This document shows, one piece after another, positions 5,553 to 7,299 of a stretch of DNA of 7,299 nt. The stretch is from Bacteroidota bacterium. Its GTDB lineage: Bacteria; Bacteroidota; Bacteroidia; Bacteroidales; Bacteroidaceae. The DNA lies in the NCBI GenBank assembly GCA_023458215.1, contig JAEXAJ010000016.1, positions 1 through 7,299 on the forward strand. Reading direction: 5' to 3'. Within the stretch, counting starts at the first letter, position 1. Each line of letters opens with the position of its first letter. A program made the position numbers and the translations under genes. The notes beneath the pieces are model-generated. The model was not told where the DNA came from, searched no databases, and saw nothing but the letters and a program-made list of their open reading frames with translations.

Positions 5553-5574
5553 GGATGCCCGCTGAGGGGCATCC
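5553..5574 (-). other. Intercistronic hairpin between the 53-aa gene and the DUF5053-like gene
   Basis: GGATGCCC (5553-5560) and GGGCATCC (5567-5574) form a perfect 8-bp stem with a 6-nt loop. On the minus strand it starts 8 nt after the stop of the 53-aa gene and ends 15 nt before the ATG of the DUF5053-like gene. The minus-strand flank after the stem is TAAAAAC, not a T-run, so it is not a typical terminator in that direction. Likely roles are RNA processing, stabilisation, or control of the ratio of the two proteins. On the plus strand GGTTGTTTT follows it. Confidence 0.6.
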
Positions 5575-5581
5575 GGTTGTT

Positions 5582-5743
5582 TTACTTCTTTTCCTTTAGC
5601 AGTTTGCTAAGGTCGTCTAACATTAGATTTATTTGCCTTTCCTTTTCTTCCGGTGTAATTCCCAGTAAGGGAGCGATTCTTGTGTAATCAGCAATCTTTT
5701 GTTTGACTTTCTCAATTTCTTGCTTTAGTTCTTCATCTGTCAT
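5582..5743 (-). CDS. Small helical protein, first gene of the leftward unit (53 aa)
   Basis: On the minus strand an ATG at 5743 opens 53 codons to a TAA at 5582-5584. The protein begins MTDEELKQEIEKVKQK, continues IAPLLGITPEEKER and ends in a LSKLLKEKK helix: two charged helices around a Pro/Gly turn. It starts about 38 nt after the predicted transcription start of a strong promoter match and is followed by the DUF5053-like gene. Its middle resembles the N terminus of that neighbour (P-L-x-G, then E-E-(K/R)-x-R, then an acidic-Leu helix), so both may share a helical-hairpin module. I do not recognise a family. A partner or modulator role for the neighbour is inference. Confidence 0.7.
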   Translation of the reverse strand: MTDEELKQEIEKVKQKIADYTRIAPLLGITPEEKERQINLMLDDLSKLLKEKK

Positions 5744-5787
5744 TACTTGTTTTTTAGAGGTTAATAATCTGTTTCCTTATGACTCTG

Positions 5788-5819
5788 CAAATATACATAA
5801 TAAAAATGTTATGTACAAA
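5788..5819 (-). promoter_or_regulatory. Bacteroides-type promoter of the leftward DUF5053 unit
   Basis: On the minus strand TTTG (5819-5816) is followed after exactly 20 nt by TATATTTG (5795-5788), an exact match to the Bacteroides sigma-ABfr consensus (-33 TTTG, -7 TAnnTTTG). Transcription would start near 5781 and give a leader of about 38 nt before the 53-aa gene. This is the best promoter match in the window. Confidence 0.85.
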
Positions 5820-5825
5820 CGTTTG
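5794..5825. promoter_or_regulatory. Operator-like inverted repeats over the promoter
   Basis: TACATAA (5794-5800) and TTATGTA (5809-5815) form a perfect 7-bp inverted repeat with an 8-nt spacer, filling the space between the -33 and -7 elements. A second palindrome, CAAACGTTTG (5816-5825), covers the -33 element itself. A dimeric repressor bound at either site would block polymerase. The DUF5053-like protein of the same unit is a candidate binder, but this is inference, and AT-rich palindromes can occur by chance. Confidence 0.5.
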
Positions 5826-5868
5826 GGAAATTATTTTAAAATTTTACTCTATAATTTTTAGCTGAGGC

Positions 5869-7113
5869 TTACATCATTGCCATCATTTGCATTTGATTCC
5901 GCATCTCGATGAATGGTTTGAATACTTCTGGGGCGTTTACATAGTCTATTACCCTCCGTATTGCCGCATCAGCCTGGTACTGTTTTACACGCACATAGGA
6001 ATTTATCGTAATACCTGTTTTAATAGAGTGTCCAAGACAATATTCAATGATAGGATAGGGGATACCTATTTCAGCCGCAAATTGGGCAAATGTTTTGCGA
6101 GCCGAGTAATAGGTTAGGTTACCTTTGATATTTAATTCCTTAGCCAGAAGCTTGAGGCATTTATTGATGTAGCATTGCAAGTTCCTGGAAGTATATTTGT
6201 AATCAAATTCCAGCAGCCCGGTTTGTCCTATATACTTATTTAATATGCCGGACGCTTCCGGGCAAACGCTAATCTTGATTTTCCGGTTTTTCTTCTTGTG
6301 TTCGCTACTTTTTTGGCGTATATAGCTGATTTCTCCCTCTGAGAAGTTTATTTGTATGAGGTCGGCAAAGTTCATTCCACCGAGGTAAAATGAAACCAGG
6401 AACATGTCTTTGGCCAATGTCAACTGCTTGCTATGGGATACATCGGCTTTAATAATCTTCCTTACTTCCTCTACGGGAATGTCTAATTCCCGAGGTTCCG
6501 GCGTTGGAATAGTGGTGTAGGCAAATGGGTGCTTGTCGCATCGAAGCAAACCGAGTTTGATAGCTTCGTTCACCCTGGCTTTGATATGGCATAGTCTGAT
6601 CTGCCGTCCACCATCAGTATGCCCGTGCATTTTCATCCATCGGTCAAAGTGCTCGACCGTGATGTGGTTCATGATTATCATTGGTACATCGCCTTCTGCC
6701 GCATTGAATACCTTCATAGTATCTTCCATCATTTTGGCGTAGCTTTCCCGGCCTTCCTCTTTTATCTCTTTGATTCGTTGGCGCATGAATTCATTGAAGG
6801 TGCGAACGTCGGGTACGGCTTTATCTTGTTGGATAAGTATAGCTTTGATTTGCTTGGCTGAATAGTAATCGATATTATCGATATACTGTAATCGTTCTTT
6901 GTACTTTTTAAGTTCAAAAAGTAGGCGCTTATTTACCATTGCCGCATCGTTACGGGCGACAACTTTACCATTGTACCATTGACAGGCATCGTCAAGCTGA
7001 TACTCTGTTTTGATGTATTCTCTACTATTTTTGGAGTAGATACAAATGAAAATTGGAAATTTCCCCGCTTTTGTGGGTTTCGATGAGAAAATTGTTAGTG
7101 ATAATGCTGCCAT
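5869..7113 (-). CDS. Tyrosine recombinase/integrase of the prophage (414 aa from the chosen start)
   Basis: It integrates and excises the element by site-specific recombination at the adjacent tRNA. The chosen start, ATG 7113 (MAALSLTIFSSKP), matches how Bacteroidetes integrases usually begin; an upstream in-frame ATG at 7206 would add 31 residues over repeat-containing DNA and is less likely. Domains: arm-type DNA-binding (1-85), SAM-like core-binding (about 103-200), catalytic (about 210-395). Active-site candidates are Lys268 (RQKS), Arg339 (YYSARKTF), His362 (CLGHS) and the nucleophile Tyr373 (NSYVRV). The usual first Arg aligns with Asn248 (GGMNFADL), and the usual His before Arg339 is Tyr336. 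The C terminus ends in a Met-rich QMQMMAMM tail. It reads away from the tRNA, beyond a terminator, so it needs its own promoter, which I could not identify. Confidence 0.93.
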   Translation of the reverse strand: MAALSLTIFSSKPTKAGKFPIFICIYSKNSREYIKTEYQLDDACQWYNGKVVARNDAAMVNKRLLFELKKYKERLQYIDNIDYYSAKQIKAILIQQDKAVPDVRTFNEFMRQRIKEIKEEGRESYAKMMEDTMKVFNAAEGDVPMIIMNHITVEHFDRWMKMHGHTDGGRQIRLCHIKARVNEAIKLGLLRCDKHPFAYTTIPTPEPRELDIPVEEVRKIIKADVSHSKQLTLAKDMFLVSFYLGGMNFADLIQINFSEGEISYIRQKSSEHKKKNRKIKISVCPEASGILNKYIGQTGLLEFDYKYTSRNLQCYINKCLKLLAKELNIKGNLTYYSARKTFAQFAAEIGIPYPIIEYCLGHSIKTGITINSYVRVKQYQADAAIRRVIDYVNAPEVFKPFIEMRNQMQMMAMM

Positions 7114-7138
7114 AATGCTATAAATTTTAAATCGCCAA

Positions 7139-7160
7139 TTTTCCACACTTTTTCCACACT
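7139..7160. repeat. Two tandem 11-bp repeats upstream of the integrase start
   Basis: TTTTCCACACT occurs twice, head to tail with no gap (7139-7149, 7150-7160), 26 bp upstream of the chosen integrase ATG. One-helical-turn spacing puts both copies on the same face of the DNA. They could be arm-type sites for the integrase or sites for another recombination or regulatory protein. Each copy also contains TTTTCCACA, which fits the relaxed DnaA-box consensus TTWTNCACA. If the 7206 start were used, the repeats would be coding. Confidence 0.65.
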
Positions 7161-7209
7161 GTTTGACCTGTGGGCAGGAAACGAACGATTTTTTTTTATA
7201 GCCCAATGC

Positions 7210-7256
7210 TAAAAAGAAAACGGTGTAAGTATCTGTATCTAAGATAAATACACCGT
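7210..7256 (-). terminator. Intrinsic terminator downstream of the tRNA
   Basis: ACGGTGTA (7220-7227) and TACACCGT (7249-7256) form an 8-bp stem. A symmetric 2x2 internal mismatch then leads to a further 5-bp stem, TATCT/AGATA (7230-7234, 7242-7246). Read on the minus strand the hairpin starts 12 nt after the tRNA end and is followed by TTTCTTTTT. This should end the tRNA transcript before the integrase gene. Confidence 0.82.
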
Positions 7257-7267
7257 CTGTTCCAAAG

Positions 7268-7299
7268 AGCCGCTAGCCAGACTTGAACTGGCGACCTAC
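7268..7299 (-). tRNA. 3' part of a tRNA, probably tRNA-Thr; likely attachment site (5' part beyond window)
   Basis: On the minus strand from 7299: variable-loop bases AGGTC, T-stem GCCAG (7292-7288), T-loop TTCAAGT (7287-7281), T-stem CTGGC (7280-7276), acceptor 3' strand TAGCGGC (7275-7269) and discriminator T (7268). No CCA is encoded, as usual in Bacteroidales. A matching 5' strand would be GCCGCTA, outside the window. U at the discriminator is rare and suggests Thr (Cys is the main alternative); the anticodon is not visible. The 3' end faces the integrase, as expected when a phage integrates into a tRNA and restores its 3' end. Confidence 0.85.

Larger units (their letters stand above)
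1..7268. mobile_element. Right-hand portion of an integrated prophage or phage-like element
   Basis: Tail, adhesin and lysis genes read rightward and a tyrosine integrase reads leftward next to the 3' end of a tRNA gene; together these are the normal right edge of a temperate phage integrated in a tRNA. The element continues beyond the left edge, so only one boundary is visible. The exact crossover lies within or next to the tRNA 3' part (7268-7299) and cannot be fixed without the second copy of the att core. No capsid, portal, terminase or replication genes are in the window, so a related non-phage element cannot be fully excluded, but endolysin, holin and tail-type genes argue strongly for a phage. 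Confidence 0.85.

Noticed and set aside
5826..5868. Terminator for the integrase in the AT-rich stretch after its stop
   Set aside because: Only a short AAAATTTT palindrome and scattered T-runs are present; there is no GC stem. Integrase transcripts may read through into the leftward unit.
7114..7206. N-terminal extension of the integrase to the ATG at 7206
   Set aside because: The extra 31 residues do not look like an integrase N terminus and cover the tandem 11-bp repeats, while MAALSLTIF at 7113 fits the family start. It is not excluded.

Overview
The window looks like the right-hand end of a temperate phage (or phage-like element) integrated in a Bacteroidales genome (Bacteroides, Phocaeicola or Parabacteroides type). 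The reasons are a Bacteroidetes-type tyrosine integrase beside the 3' end of a tRNA gene without an encoded CCA, a textbook Bacteroides promoter (TTTG, 20 nt, TATATTTG), and several small families typical of Bacteroidales prophages (a DUF5053-like protein, a DUF6965-like protein, LamG-like tail adhesins). Recognition is from sequence reading only; no search was run.

Layout. Positions 1-3914 (+) carry the end of the late operon: a truncated DUF4376-like tail protein, an unidentified 66-aa protein, a 199-aa charged coiled-coil protein, a probable holin, a GH108 endolysin, a small beta-rich protein, a LamG-like receptor-binding or tail-fibre protein and a 75-aa protein. Most are coupled by overlapping stop and start codons. 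A lipoprotein with a C-terminal membrane helix (3999-4502) has the architecture of a unimolecular spanin, so holin, endolysin and spanin form a full three-step lysis set with adhesin genes lying between endolysin and spanin. Positions 4503-4814 hold no convincing long gene but are strongly structured: a Shine-Dalgarno followed by two-codon ORFs, a predicted H-type pseudoknot, two long hairpins, a T-rich tail, and a separate hairpin resembling IS200/IS605 ends. A DUF6965-like gene (+) ends the rightward block.

Positions 5063-5819 (-) form what looks like one complete transcription unit: promoter with an embedded inverted repeat, a 53-aa protein, an intercistronic hairpin, a DUF5053-like protein and an intrinsic terminator. 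The integrase (-) follows, with tandem 11-bp repeats just upstream of its likely start. Then come an intrinsic terminator oriented for the tRNA and the 3' part of a probable tRNA-Thr (-), which is the likely attachment site. The other attachment site lies outside the window.

How it works together: late genes build the tail tip and adhesin and lyse the cell; the leftward DUF5053 unit and the integrase are the likely lysogeny and integration side. The most novel-looking item is the compact structured RNA candidate at about 4564-4706.
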